Source: Lactimicrobium massiliense
GTDB taxonomy: Bacteria; Bacillota_I; Bacilli_A; Erysipelotrichales; Erysipelotrichaceae
Direction: 5' to 3'
Length of the DNA stretch: 64,000 nucleotides
Assembly (NCBI RefSeq): GCF_900343155.1
Contig: NZ_OUNG01000002.1
Span: forward strand, 248,001 to 312,000
Below are positions 26,382-35,136 of the stretch, one piece after another. Both the position numbers and the translations under genes were made by a program. Within the stretch, counting starts at the first letter, position 1, and each line of letters opens with the position of its first letter. The notes beneath the pieces were generated by a model. The model was not told the origin of the DNA and did not search any database. It saw only the letters and a program-made list of their open reading frames with translations.

Positions 26382-27968
26382 ATGGAAAAGTCAAAGTACA
26401 TTGACATCGCACGGTATCTATCTTCGGGATCATTCTCACAGCGGGATATTGCGGGAATGACCCACACATCAAAAAACAAGGTATCCATCATCAAGGAGGT
26501 GATGGAAAAGAACAAATGGATACCGGAAGATCTTGATCAGTTTGATTCGAGTCAGCTTGATAAGATCTTCAGAAGAAGTGACATTCCTCAATCGGATGGA
26601 CCAAAGCAGGTTCTCTATGTTGAGCCAGACTATGACCAGCTTTGTAAGGAGCTTCTCAAGCCTGGTGTCACTAAGAAACTCTTGTTTGATGAATATGCAG
26701 AGTCATGTGAAAGAGCCAATCTGCCCCATTTGCAGAAAACCCAGTTCCAGCTTCATCTTGAAGAACATTTGACCAAGAAATCTTATTCTGAGGTAATCAG
26801 GCATGAGCCTGGAAGAGAAATCGAAGTTGACTGGACCGGAGATCCAGCATACTGGAAAGATCCGTACACGGGAGAAATTCAGAAAGCGTGGCTGTTCGCT
26901 GCAATTCTGCCATTCAGCGGCTATGCATACGCTGAAGTCTTCCCGGATATGAAGCTGCCAAACTGGATTAAAGCAAATGTGCATATGCTGGAATACTTTC
27001 ATGGCAGTCCGCATGTCATCATCTGTGACAACCTCAAGACTGGTGTTATCAGGCATCCAAAGAACGGTGATGTTATCTATCAGGCTGATTATGAAGCGTT
27101 TGCCAACTATTACGGCATCATTCTTGAAGCTGCCAAGGTGCGGGCGCCACGATATAAAGCGCATGTAGAGAATGTCGTTGGCAAGTTTGAATCCGCCATC
27201 CTTGGTCGGCTGCGCAACATCCAGTGCTTCTCAATTGAGGAATACAACAAGTATGTTCGTAAGGAACTGGATGAATTCAATGCAAAGCCGTTTCAGAAGA
27301 AGGAAGGCAGCAGACTCAGCCTGTACACCGACTACGAAAAGGATCGGCTCTCTCCATTACCATCAATTCAATACGAATATTTCACCAGGAAAAAAGCAAA
27401 GATATATCCAAATATCTGTTTCCAATACAACAAGAATTTTTACTCTGTTCCGTATCAGCACATTGGTGAAGAAGTTTGGCTCAGGATCTTCAGTGACCGT
27501 ATTGAATGCTGGACTATGAAAGGTGATTTTATCTGCACGCACAAGATTAAGGCTGGTATTGGCAAGTATGACATCTGGGACGAACACCGCCCGCCAAACA
27601 GTGCAAGCTTCGGCAAGTGGAACAGTAACAGATTCCTGAAATGGGCAAAGGAGATCGGTCCATACACTTATGAAGTCGTTGACCGCTTCTTCAGAAACGG
27701 CGGTGCAGAGCAGCGTTATTACAATACCGTACTTTCAATACTAAAACTGACAGACACATATCCTCGGCCAAGAGTAGAACATGCCTGTCAGATAGCACTG
27801 GACCATTACAAAAGACCAGTCTACAAGAATATTAAAGCGATTCTTTATGCCGGACAAGATATGGCTGTAATACAGCCTGATACAGGTGAAGTTGAATCAG
27901 ATGGCACCCAGGAAAAGTCATTTGTCAGAGGAGCAGAGTATTATGCCAAGAAGAACAAGAAGAAATGA
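26382..27968 (+). CDS. istA: IS21-family transposase IstA (second element)
   Basis: This 528-residue transposase has a helix-turn-helix (SFSQRDIAGMTHTSKNKVS) and the rve core EIEVDWTGDPAYW, CDNLKTGVIRHP and the glutamate in ENVVGKFESAIL. The ATG at 26382 follows AAAGGAGGTGC and is preferred to the upstream in-frame start at 26277, which lies next to the element's end repeats. Confidence 0.9.
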   Translation: MEKSKYIDIARYLSSGSFSQRDIAGMTHTSKNKVSIIKEVMEKNKWIPEDLDQFDSSQLDKIFRRSDIPQSDGPKQVLYVEPDYDQLCKELLKPGVTKKLLFDEYAESCERANLPHLQKTQFQLHLEEHLTKKSYSEVIRHEPGREIEVDWTGDPAYWKDPYTGEIQKAWLFAAILPFSGYAYAEVFPDMKLPNWIKANVHMLEYFHGSPHVIICDNLKTGVIRHPKNGDVIYQADYEAFANYYGIILEAAKVRAPRYKAHVENVVGKFESAILGRLRNIQCFSIEEYNKYVRKELDEFNAKPFQKKEGSRLSLYTDYEKDRLSPLPSIQYEYFTRKKAKIYPNICFQYNKNFYSVPYQHIGEEVWLRIFSDRIECWTMKGDFICTHKIKAGIGKYDIWDEHRPPNSASFGKWNSNRFLKWAKEIGPYTYEVVDRFFRNGGAEQRYYNTVLSILKLTDTYPRPRVEHACQIALDHYKRPVYKNIKAILYAGQDMAVIQPDTGEVESDGTQEKSFVRGAEYYAKKNKKK

Positions 27969-28761
27969 AATCACGCCGAAAACCGTCAGTAAAGAAATAA
28001 GGCAGCTTGGCATGAAAGAAATGGCTGATCTCTTTGACGCAATGGCAGAAAGCGGTGAACTGGCTGATCAATCGGCACTGCAGGTAGTTGACCAGCTCAT
28101 CAGTTGTCAGCTGATTGGGAACGGCAATCGCACAGCAGACCGTTATAAGAAAGCAGCTAAACTGTTTTTCCCATCTGCAGATTTTAACAACCTTCTCTAT
28201 CTGCCTCAGAGACATTTGAATATTCCTCTGATCGATCAGCTGAAAACGTGTGAATTCATAGACAGTGAGCTGAACATCATGATTCAATCGGCAACAGGAG
28301 GCGGAAAGACGTTCCTTGCCTGTGCTTATGGCAACGAAGCATGTGAGCATGGGTATACAGTCAGATACTTCATCATGCCTGACCTTATGAGCACCTACCA
28401 CAATCAGGAAAGCAAAGGTAAAGGAGAGAAATTCCTCAGGAAGCTGGTTAATACGAACCTGGTGATCATTGACGACTTTATGCTTACCAGGATAACCAGT
28501 GAAGATGCGGATTTCCTGTACCGACTGATCTCATCGAAACCCAGATCCAGTATTCATCGTTCTTTCCTGATCTGCTCACAGCTAATGCCTGAAGAAATGT
28601 ATAACCGGCTTTCACAGGCAGGAGGCGCAATCGCAGATACGATCATGAACCGTCTGACTGCCAAGGCATACACAATAACACTCGAAGGTGACAGCATGAG
28701 AAATATCGATATAGCTGCCGCCCTTGCACAGCAGCAAGCTTCACGAAGTAATACACAGTAA
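27943..28761 (+). CDS. istB: IS21-family helper ATPase IstB (second element)
   Basis: This 272-residue AAA+ ATPase has Walker A QSATGGGKTFLACAYG and Walker B LVIIDDFML. The ATG at 27943 follows GAGGAG and overlaps istA by 26 bp; the open frame extends further upstream within istA. It partners the IstA encoded just before. Confidence 0.88.
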   Translation: MPRRTRRNEITPKTVSKEIRQLGMKEMADLFDAMAESGELADQSALQVVDQLISCQLIGNGNRTADRYKKAAKLFFPSADFNNLLYLPQRHLNIPLIDQLKTCEFIDSELNIMIQSATGGGKTFLACAYGNEACEHGYTVRYFIMPDLMSTYHNQESKGKGEKFLRKLVNTNLVIIDDFMLTRITSEDADFLYRLISSKPRSSIHRSFLICSQLMPEEMYNRLSQAGGAIADTIMNRLTAKAYTITLEGDSMRNIDIAAALAQQQASRSNTQ

Positions 28762-28996
28762 TCAAATGATCCCCTGTCCAATACCGACAAGGGATCACCC
28801 TTTTATGGCGGTACCATGACAACCGGTTCAGTGAGTCCATCAATTTCCGCACTGCCGGTACCATCTCATGCCGGATCTATGCGTCCAAAGTCCCGGCGTC
28901 TGCATTAAAAACAAGTATTAGTAAAACTTAAATATATATTTATAAGAAGAGGAAGTATTAAATATAATTTCCACACTAATGAAGGGGGCTGTGAAC

Positions 28997-31095
28997 GGGA
29001 CTTTGACAGTTTGCTTTGAATAGAATTTCTCGAAAACCGCATGACTGCGGCTTTTTCTTTATCTAATTTTGTCAAATTTCTTGTATTTTTATGTTGTATG
29101 TGTTGTATGCTTTATGGTACACTAGTCCTGTAGAAGGTATGCAGGCATGAAACTTTACTATGATAAGCGTTTGAAAGATCCAACCTACTATGCTCAGATG
29201 GGTTTCCGTACAACTGATGGCAAATCAACTACCAAGAATGTGAAAAAGCTGGGCAAGCATTCTGAGCTTCTTAAGATTACTGATGATCCCGTTGCTTACT
29301 GCAAGCAGCTGATCGCCAGGATGAATGAAGATTCCAGGCAGGGAAAAGAGTCCGTTCAGATCTCTGTTGATCTCAACGAAAAAGTTGACCAGACTTCCGA
29401 TGACGCCTCCCGCTCTTCTCTGAAGAACATTGGCTACTTCTATCTTCAGTACATTTACAATCAGCTGCGCCTGAATGAGTTTTTCAACATTCATACAGCA
29501 GATCGACGTGATACGTTCGACTATAACCAGATCAATAAGTTCCTTACATACAGCAGAATTCTGGATCCGTGCTCCAAGTATGGCACGTGTGATCATCTGG
29601 ATTCCTTCTTTGAGCAGCCTGACATCCAGTATCATCAGATCCTGCGCTTTCTTGATATTCTGGAGAACAATACCGACGCTTATCTTGAATGGCTGTATCA
29701 GAACAGCAGCCATGTCATTCCCCGTGATTCTTCTGTGGTCTACTATGACTGCACCAATTTCTACTGTGAGACCGAGCAGGATGATGAAGACATCTTCGAT
29801 GAAGTGACAGGAGAATTACTGTCCTATGGGCTTCGAAAATATGGTGTCAGTAAAGAGCACCGTCCCAATCCGATTGTGGAAATGGGACTGCTCATGGACA
29901 AGCGCGGTATTCCGATCACGATGTGCCTGCATTCCGGCAACACCAGTGAGCAGGTTACTGCAGTACCATTGGAGAAGAAGATCCTGCCGGCTCTTGAGAA
30001 ATCCAACATCATCTACTGTGCAGATGCCGGACTTGGCTCCTACAATATCCGTCAGTTCAATGCGATGGGCGGCAGATCCTTCATTGTAACGCAGTCAGTA
30101 AAGAAGCTTTCTGAAGAAGTGAAGGCTGTTGTCTTCAACGATAAAAACTACAGGCTCCTGTCAAATGACAAACCTGTAACGATCAGCTTCATGAAAGAGT
30201 TTGACCACCGCAATCCTGAGAATCTGGCTCTGTACAATGACACTGCATACAAAGCAATTGATCTTGGACTGTTTGAATACAAGCAGTTACAGAACGGAAG
30301 TTCCCGCAAAGTCAAAGCCAAGGGAACTCTGGAGCAGGTTGTAATCATCACCTTCTCCAGGAAAATGATGGAGTACCAGCGGACCGTACGAAACAGACAG
30401 ATCGAGCGTGCAAAGCAGATGATCAAGATGAAGGATCCGGAAGAAATCAAGAAAGGTCCGAATGACGTCCGGCGTTTTCTGAAGCGTATCGCCAGGGACA
30501 AGGACGGAAAGGAAGCAGAAGTAAGCTATGATCTGGATCAGGCAAGAATCGATGAAGAAGAGAAGTACGATGGCTACTATGCCGTTGCGACGAATCTGAC
30601 AGATGCCAATGTGAAAGATGTACTGAACATTATGCACAAGCGCTACATGATTGAAGACTGTTTCAGAGTGATGAAGACAAACTTTGGATCAAAGCCTGTG
30701 TACCACAGTGCACAGAGAAGAATCAAAGCACATTTCCTGGTGTGCTACACAGCTCTGCTTGTCTATCGTCTGCTGAGCTGCAGCCTGGATGACAGAAGCA
30801 CACACATCACGGCCAGAAATCTGATTACCACACTGAAGAATATGAATGTTGCAGATGATGGAATGTACTATCTTTCAACCTACAAAGGAAGTAAAACACT
30901 GGATGCCCTCGAGAACTATACAAATGCAGGATTAGACAAGAAGAGATACAAGGTCGGTTTCCTCAGAAAAAAATTCAAAAAGACGTCCGGATAGGCCCCT
31001 ACATACTACAAAAATCAAAACGCAAAAAGTGCTGGAAAATCCAATATTCATCGGAATTTCTAGCACTTTCATTACTTCAAACTGTCAAAGTTGGG
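28997..31095 (+). mobile_element. IS1634-family insertion sequence, right copy
   Basis: The inverted copy of 6846-8944, same length. The coding part and both ends match, but the promoter region differs by six substitutions within 62 bp (29061-29122). The 92 bp between the second IS21 and this element (28905-28996) hold no gene. Confidence 0.92.
29147..30994 (+). CDS. IS1634-family transposase (right copy)
   Basis: The 615-residue protein is identical to that at 6947-8794, with D201, D293 and E503 as probable catalytic residues. Transcription runs toward the duplicated ykoD/ykoC segment, with only a weak terminator (stem 31029-31065, followed by TTCATTA) between. Read-through from this gene is the most obvious source of ykoC transcripts. 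Confidence 0.93.
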   Translation: MKLYYDKRLKDPTYYAQMGFRTTDGKSTTKNVKKLGKHSELLKITDDPVAYCKQLIARMNEDSRQGKESVQISVDLNEKVDQTSDDASRSSLKNIGYFYLQYIYNQLRLNEFFNIHTADRRDTFDYNQINKFLTYSRILDPCSKYGTCDHLDSFFEQPDIQYHQILRFLDILENNTDAYLEWLYQNSSHVIPRDSSVVYYDCTNFYCETEQDDEDIFDEVTGELLSYGLRKYGVSKEHRPNPIVEMGLLMDKRGIPITMCLHSGNTSEQVTAVPLEKKILPALEKSNIIYCADAGLGSYNIRQFNAMGGRSFIVTQSVKKLSEEVKAVVFNDKNYRLLSNDKPVTISFMKEFDHRNPENLALYNDTAYKAIDLGLFEYKQLQNGSSRKVKAKGTLEQVVIITFSRKMMEYQRTVRNRQIERAKQMIKMKDPEEIKKGPNDVRRFLKRIARDKDGKEAEVSYDLDQARIDEEEKYDGYYAVATNLTDANVKDVLNIMHKRYMIEDCFRVMKTNFGSKPVYHSAQRRIKAHFLVCYTALLVYRLLSCSLDDRSTHITARNLITTLKNMNVADDGMYYLSTYKGSKTLDALENYTNAGLDKKRYKVGFLRKKFKKTSG

Positions 31096-31679
31096 ATCAT
31101 GTAAATCTGACCCTTCGCCAGGGTGGCAGCTATGCCATCCTTGGCGAGAGTGGATCAGGTAAAAGTACTTTGTTTGGCGCTGTATTCGGTTTGTATCCGT
31201 ACCATGGGAAGATTCTTTTTCCGGATAAAGAGATCAGGAAAATGAGGCGCCATCTGGCTGGACAGATTGGGATGATTACGCAAAGCCCTCAGGATCAGTT
31301 TATTGGCGGAACCGTACGGGACGAGATTGAAGCTGGCATGAATAAAGATAACAATGATGATGCCCAGAAAATCCTGCGTGAAATTCATTTATGGAAATAT
31401 CGTGATGTTTCTCCTTATCTTTTAAGCCAGGGACAGCAGAGAAGACTTGGTGCAGCGGCAATGATGAACAGCCGCTGCCGGCTGCTGTTATGTGATGAGC
31501 CAACCTGTGCCCAGGATCCTCAGAGTGCATACACGATCATGACCAATCTGCTGCAGGAAGCCAGAGCAAAGCATATTGCACTTGTGTTTTCCACACATGA
31601 ACAAGAACTTGCAAAGGTATTTGCGGATGAAATCTGGATGATCAAAGATCATACTTTGGTCAGAAAGGAGATTCGATGA
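31096..31679 (+). pseudogene. ykoD: ykoD 3' fragment, headless copy
   Basis: This stretch encodes the second ATPase domain of YkoD (residues about 268-461), identical to the full copy. An open frame starts inside the IS at 31029 and adds IS-derived residues in front. It keeps Walker A GESGSGKST and signature LSQGQQRR but lacks the first ATPase domain. A product is possible, though a functional ATPase half without its partner is doubtful. Confidence 0.85.
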
Positions 31680-32200
31680 GCTCTCTTAACCCATCTGCGA
31701 AACTGATTGGCCTTGTCGTGATGACAATGATTCTGGCAGGCGTTCACAATCCAATCCTGAATGTTGTTGTTTTTCTGGTGTCATCCATCCTCTGTCTGCA
31801 GTCATTGATCAAGGAACACAGGGGTGTTCATCTCTATTTTTATCCAATGATTCCTATTACCCTGCTGGCAGTTGGAATGTTCTTTACCGGATACCGTTTC
31901 ACTTCTGCGCCATCTTCGGTTGTAAACAGTCATATCATGACAGGTTCTACACTGGCAATGATTCCCGGGAATGTTTATAACGGCCTGATCTTTGCCTCAA
32001 GAGTGCTTGTGTATGCATCAATCGGCCTGCTGTTTGCTTTGACTAGTGATCCGGTCACAATGGTGCGCTCCTTTGAAAAACAGCTCCATGTTCCGCAGAT
32101 GTTTGCCTATGGGCTGCTTGCGGCATGGAATGTATTTCCACACATGGCACAGGAATACAAGAAGACAAAGATTGCATTCCAGGCTAGGGGCATTCATGTA
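31096..32200 (+). repeat. 1,105-bp direct repeat, right copy
   Basis: Matches 5741-6845 with one difference (C at 32030). Beyond 32200 the sequence continues into the native ykoC 3' end, so this side shows the pre-insertion junction. Confidence 0.93.
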
Positions 32201-32404
32201 CTGCCATTTTCTCCTAAGCTGCTTGTAACTCTCATGGTGAAAACAACCAGGTGGTCAGATGAACTTGCAATGGCAATGGAATCAAGGGGCTTTTCCTCTC
32301 ATCAGACAAGAACCTCCTATCAGGCTCCTGTCATTCGGAAACGTGACATGATATTTCTTGCCGTAACGTGTGTCCTGTTTCCATTCTGTTGTATTGTACT
32401 GTAA
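31676..32404 (+). CDS. ykoC: YkoC-type ECF transporter T component, intact copy
   Basis: This 242-residue membrane protein is the transmembrane coupling (T) component: five or so membrane segments and the coupling-helix region EYKKTKIAFQARGIHVLPFSP. It joins YkoE to the YkoD ATPases. The copy is complete but lies 25 kb from its TPP-controlled promoter, behind a headless ykoD and an IS. Its start overlaps the ykoD stop as in the first copy. Confidence 0.88.
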   Translation: MSSLNPSAKLIGLVVMTMILAGVHNPILNVVVFLVSSILCLQSLIKEHRGVHLYFYPMIPITLLAVGMFFTGYRFTSAPSSVVNSHIMTGSTLAMIPGNVYNGLIFASRVLVYASIGLLFALTSDPVTMVRSFEKQLHVPQMFAYGLLAAWNVFPHMAQEYKKTKIAFQARGIHVLPFSPKLLVTLMVKTTRWSDELAMAMESRGFSSHQTRTSYQAPVIRKRDMIFLAVTCVLFPFCCIVL

Positions 32405-32413
32405 GCTTCTCAA

Positions 32414-32466
32414 CTGAAAATCAGCAGTGAATTGGAATTACTGCTGGTTTTCAGTTTTCTGTTTTT
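32414..32466 (+). terminator. Terminator of the thiamine-precursor operon
   Basis: CTGAAAATCAGCAGT (32414-32428) pairs with ACTGCTGGTTTTCAG (32440-32454), followed by TTTTCTGTTTTT. Confidence 0.88.
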
Positions 32467-32505
32467 ACCAGAATTGTGAAACAATGAATCATGAGGGAAA
32501 GCACG

Positions 32506-33897
32506 GTGAATAACAGAAAGCGGTATACTTTTGGTGTTATGAAAACTGATGAAATATTTGCCAGCGGCAAGATGAGCAGTGTGATCTGGAAGATGGCAGT
32601 GCCTGCCATTGCAGCCCAGCTTGTCAATCTTCTCTACAGTATTGTGGACCGTATCTATATCGGACATATTCCTGACATTGGCACAACGGCTCTGGCTGGT
32701 GTTGGTGTGTGCAATGCCATCATCATCCTGATCTCTGCCTTTGCCATGATTACCGGCGGCGGTTGTGCACCGCTTGCCTCTATTGCCTTAGGTTCCGGCA
32801 GAAAGAAACGGGCCAGCCAGATGATGAACAATGGCTTTGTCATCATCATGGTGCTGGGGGTGATCCTGATGGTAATCTTCGGATTGACGATTGATCCGAT
32901 GCTCAGACTGGTCGGTGCCAGTGACGCTACCCTTCCATATGCACATACCTACCTGTCTATTTATCTGCTTGGTACCTTATTTGTCATGGCTGCCATCGGC
33001 ATGAACCCATTTCTGAATGTGCAGGGGCATCCCGGTCTGGCCATGTCTACTGTCATCCTTGGTGCGGTATTGAATATCGTACTGGATCCTGTGTTCATGT
33101 TCGGCTTTGGCATGGGTGTTGCCGGTGCGGCCTGGGCAACCATCCTGTCCCAGTTTGCCAGTGCCCTGTGGATCATTCTGTTCCTTGTCTCAAAGAAATC
33201 ATCATTGCGTCTTTGCTTTGCGGATATGAAGCCCAACAGGGAAATCATGCATAGGATCTTTGCCCTTGGTATTTCCCCGTTTGTCATGGCATCCACCGAA
33301 AGCATCATCGGCTTTGTCATGAACGGCATCCTGGTTAAGTACGGAGATCTGTATGTCAGCGTATTGACCATCATGTCCTCATGCATGCAGATGATTGCCG
33401 TACCGCTCAACGGCTTCCAGAACGGTGCTTCTCCGGTCATTTCCTATAACTATGGCCATGGCAGCCCGGACAGAGTCAAAGAAGGCTTTAAGGTGATCTT
33501 CCTGAACATGACCTTGTTCAACTGCTTCATGAGCCTGATGATGATCTTCTTCCCCGGCTTCTTTGCCGCTTTGTTTACCAGTGATGCCACATTGATTGCC
33601 GGCGTTAAGAAAGCCATGCCTCTGTTTATGGCAGGCATGACCGTGTTTGGCATGCAGAGAGCCTGTCAGACCATGTTTGTCTCCCTGAATCAGCCAGGTA
33701 TTTCATTATTCATCGCCCTGCTCAGAAAGATCTTCCTGCTTGTGCCGCTGGCATTCCTGCTCTCCCATTTCTTTGGGGCCATGGGTGTCTTTGGCGCCGA
33801 AGCTGCAGCTGATGCCTTTGCTGCCATTACATGTATTCTGCTGTTCAGGCATATCTTCCCTGGTGTATTGCAAAAGATGAAAGCAAAGCAGGCATAA
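32506..33897 (+). CDS. MATE-family efflux transporter
   Basis: This protein of about 463 residues has the MATE pattern of two six-helix halves (AAQLVNLLYSIVDRIYIGHI, MITGGGCAPLASIALGSGR). It probably exports drugs or metabolites with Na+ or H+. The start is uncertain: GTG 32506 follows AGGGA at good spacing; ATG 32491 and ATG 32539 are alternatives. It stands alone between two terminators. Confidence 0.88.
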   Translation: MNNRKRYTFGVMKTDEIFASGKMSSVIWKMAVPAIAAQLVNLLYSIVDRIYIGHIPDIGTTALAGVGVCNAIIILISAFAMITGGGCAPLASIALGSGRKKRASQMMNNGFVIIMVLGVILMVIFGLTIDPMLRLVGASDATLPYAHTYLSIYLLGTLFVMAAIGMNPFLNVQGHPGLAMSTVILGAVLNIVLDPVFMFGFGMGVAGAAWATILSQFASALWIILFLVSKKSSLRLCFADMKPNREIMHRIFALGISPFVMASTESIIGFVMNGILVKYGDLYVSVLTIMSSCMQMIAVPLNGFQNGASPVISYNYGHGSPDRVKEGFKVIFLNMTLFNCFMSLMMIFFPGFFAALFTSDATLIAGVKKAMPLFMAGMTVFGMQRACQTMFVSLNQPGISLFIALLRKIFLLVPLAFLLSHFFGAMGVFGAEAAADAFAAITCILLFRHIFPGVLQKMKAKQA

Positions 33898-33904
33898 GAA
33901 AAAC

Positions 33905-33940
33905 AGGCGTGAAGTCCTTGATGAATTTCACGCCTTTATT
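33905..33940. terminator. Bidirectional terminator between MATE and MFS genes
   Basis: AGGCGTGAA (33905-33913) pairs with TTCACGCCT (33927-33935), with T-runs on both strands, between convergent genes. Confidence 0.85.
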
Positions 33941-33946
33941 GTGCTG

Positions 33947-35125
33947 TTATGCTGCTTTTCTTTTTTGCAGTACTGCCAGCATGATGGCCATGACGGCCGG
34001 GAAGATGATGGCGGCCAGCAGGCCTGCCTGCAGGTTGTTATGGCTGGCAGCGGAGATCATGCCGGTTAATGTCGGGCCGGCATTGCAGCCCAGATCCCCG
34101 CCTAAGGCTAGTAATGCAAACAACGCCGTGCCGCCTGTTGGCAGCTGTCTTGCCGCAATGGAGAAGGATCCCGGCCACATGGCTCCTACGGCAAAGCCGA
34201 CAATGCCGCAGCCTGCCAGCCCGATCCAGCTGATCGATGTCAGGGATGCCAGGCAGTATCCGATGATGCATAACAGGGCGCTGAAGATCAGATATTTCCG
34301 GATGTCGATGCCATGGGTGCTGGCATGAATGACACGGGAGAGTCCCATCAGGAAAGAGAACAGGCATGGTCCGGCCAGGTCTGCCACGGTCTTGGAGACA
34401 TGCATGCCGCTTTCGGCAAAGGCAGATGCCCATTGGCTCATGGCCTGCTCGGAAGCACCGGCGCAGATCATCAGGATAAATAACATCCAGAACAGAGGCT
34501 GTAAGAGTAACTGGTGTACGGGCATGGTTTTTCCCTGCTCTGTCAGTGTGTTGATCGGGACGATTGAGAAGACAAAGCCATTGACGATTGGCAGGATGGC
34601 CCAGAGAAAGGCTAGGATCGGCCAGTGATGGATGGAGAAGATGTGGAAGAACAGAGTGGAGATCAGGGTAACGGCGACAACACCCCAGCAATAGAAGGAA
34701 TGCAGTAAGCTCATGGCTGATGCTTTGTCATCCGTTGGACAGGCTTCAACGATTGGTGAAATGAGGACTTCGATCAGGCCGCCGCCTATGGCATAGATAA
34801 TGACACTGATCAAAAGCCCCACAAAGGCATTTGACAGAGCATTCGGCAGAATGCCAAGCAGGATGAGACCCAGGGCAGCACAGATATGCGCCGCAACGAT
34901 GCTGGTGCGCCATCCGATCTTATCGACAAACTTTGCGCTGAGCAGATCGATGACAAGCTGGAAACCGAAGTTGAATGTGATCAGGAAGGTGATCTGTGCC
35001 AATGGAATGCCATATTCTTTCTGGAACGTGACAAACAGCAGCGGGGCAAAGGAATTGACGACGGCCTGGGTGATGTAACCTGCATAGCAGGCATGGATGG
35101 TTGCTTTATAGTTGGAACGCAACAT
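33947..35125 (-). CDS. Major facilitator superfamily transporter
   Basis: This 392-residue protein has 12 membrane segments and MFS layout; it resembles sugar/fucose-permease-type members (APLLFVTFQKEYGIPLAQIT, VIDLLSAKFVDKIGWR between helices 2 and 3). The substrate cannot be read from sequence. It lies 11 bp after the HAD phosphatase gene on the same strand, so the two are probably one transcription unit and may share a substrate. Confidence 0.85.
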   Translation of the reverse strand: MLRSNYKATIHACYAGYITQAVVNSFAPLLFVTFQKEYGIPLAQITFLITFNFGFQLVIDLLSAKFVDKIGWRTSIVAAHICAALGLILLGILPNALSNAFVGLLISVIIYAIGGGLIEVLISPIVEACPTDDKASAMSLLHSFYCWGVVAVTLISTLFFHIFSIHHWPILAFLWAILPIVNGFVFSIVPINTLTEQGKTMPVHQLLLQPLFWMLFILMICAGASEQAMSQWASAFAESGMHVSKTVADLAGPCLFSFLMGLSRVIHASTHGIDIRKYLIFSALLCIIGYCLASLTSISWIGLAGCGIVGFAVGAMWPGSFSIAARQLPTGGTALFALLALGGDLGCNAGPTLTGMISAASHNNLQAGLLAAIIFPAVMAIMLAVLQKRKAA

Positions 35126-35136
35126 TATATTCTCTT

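Larger units (their letters stand above)
26197..28904 (+). mobile_element. Second IS21-family element
   Basis: A 2,708-bp element with 24-bp imperfect inverted ends (TGCAAACGGCGGTACGTTGG at the left, TGCAGACGCCGGGACTTTGG read inward at the right). It carries istA and istB and is inserted between the GntR gene and its upstream region. Both genes look intact. Confidence 0.9.
26190..28911 (+). repeat. 7-bp target duplication of second IS21 element
   Basis: TTAAAAA at 26190-26196 and again at 28905-28911 brackets the element exactly. IS21-family insertions give 4-8 bp duplications, so the length fits. Confidence 0.8.
6846..31095. mobile_element. 24.2-kb composite transposon bounded by inverted IS1634-family elements
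   Basis: The outer ends are the two CCCAACTTTGACAGTTTG termini of inverted, 2,099-bp IS copies (6846-8944 and 28997-31095). Directly outside lie 1,105-bp direct repeats of 3' ykoD/5' ykoC. The cargo is a sugar PTS operon and its probable regulator, plus four further IS elements or remnants. The cargo operon is visibly richer in A/T than the flanking chromosome, which fits transfer. IS1634-family elements are known for long, variable target duplications, so one insertion event explains the structure. Confidence 0.85.

Noticed and set aside
31029-31095. Start of the headless ykoD frame inside the IS
   Set aside because: The codons belong to the IS end and its hairpin. I treat the segment as a gene fragment, not a new gene.
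17445-33897. The two nearby MATE genes as duplicates
   Set aside because: The proteins at 17445 and 32506 differ throughout and in base composition; they are separate family members.
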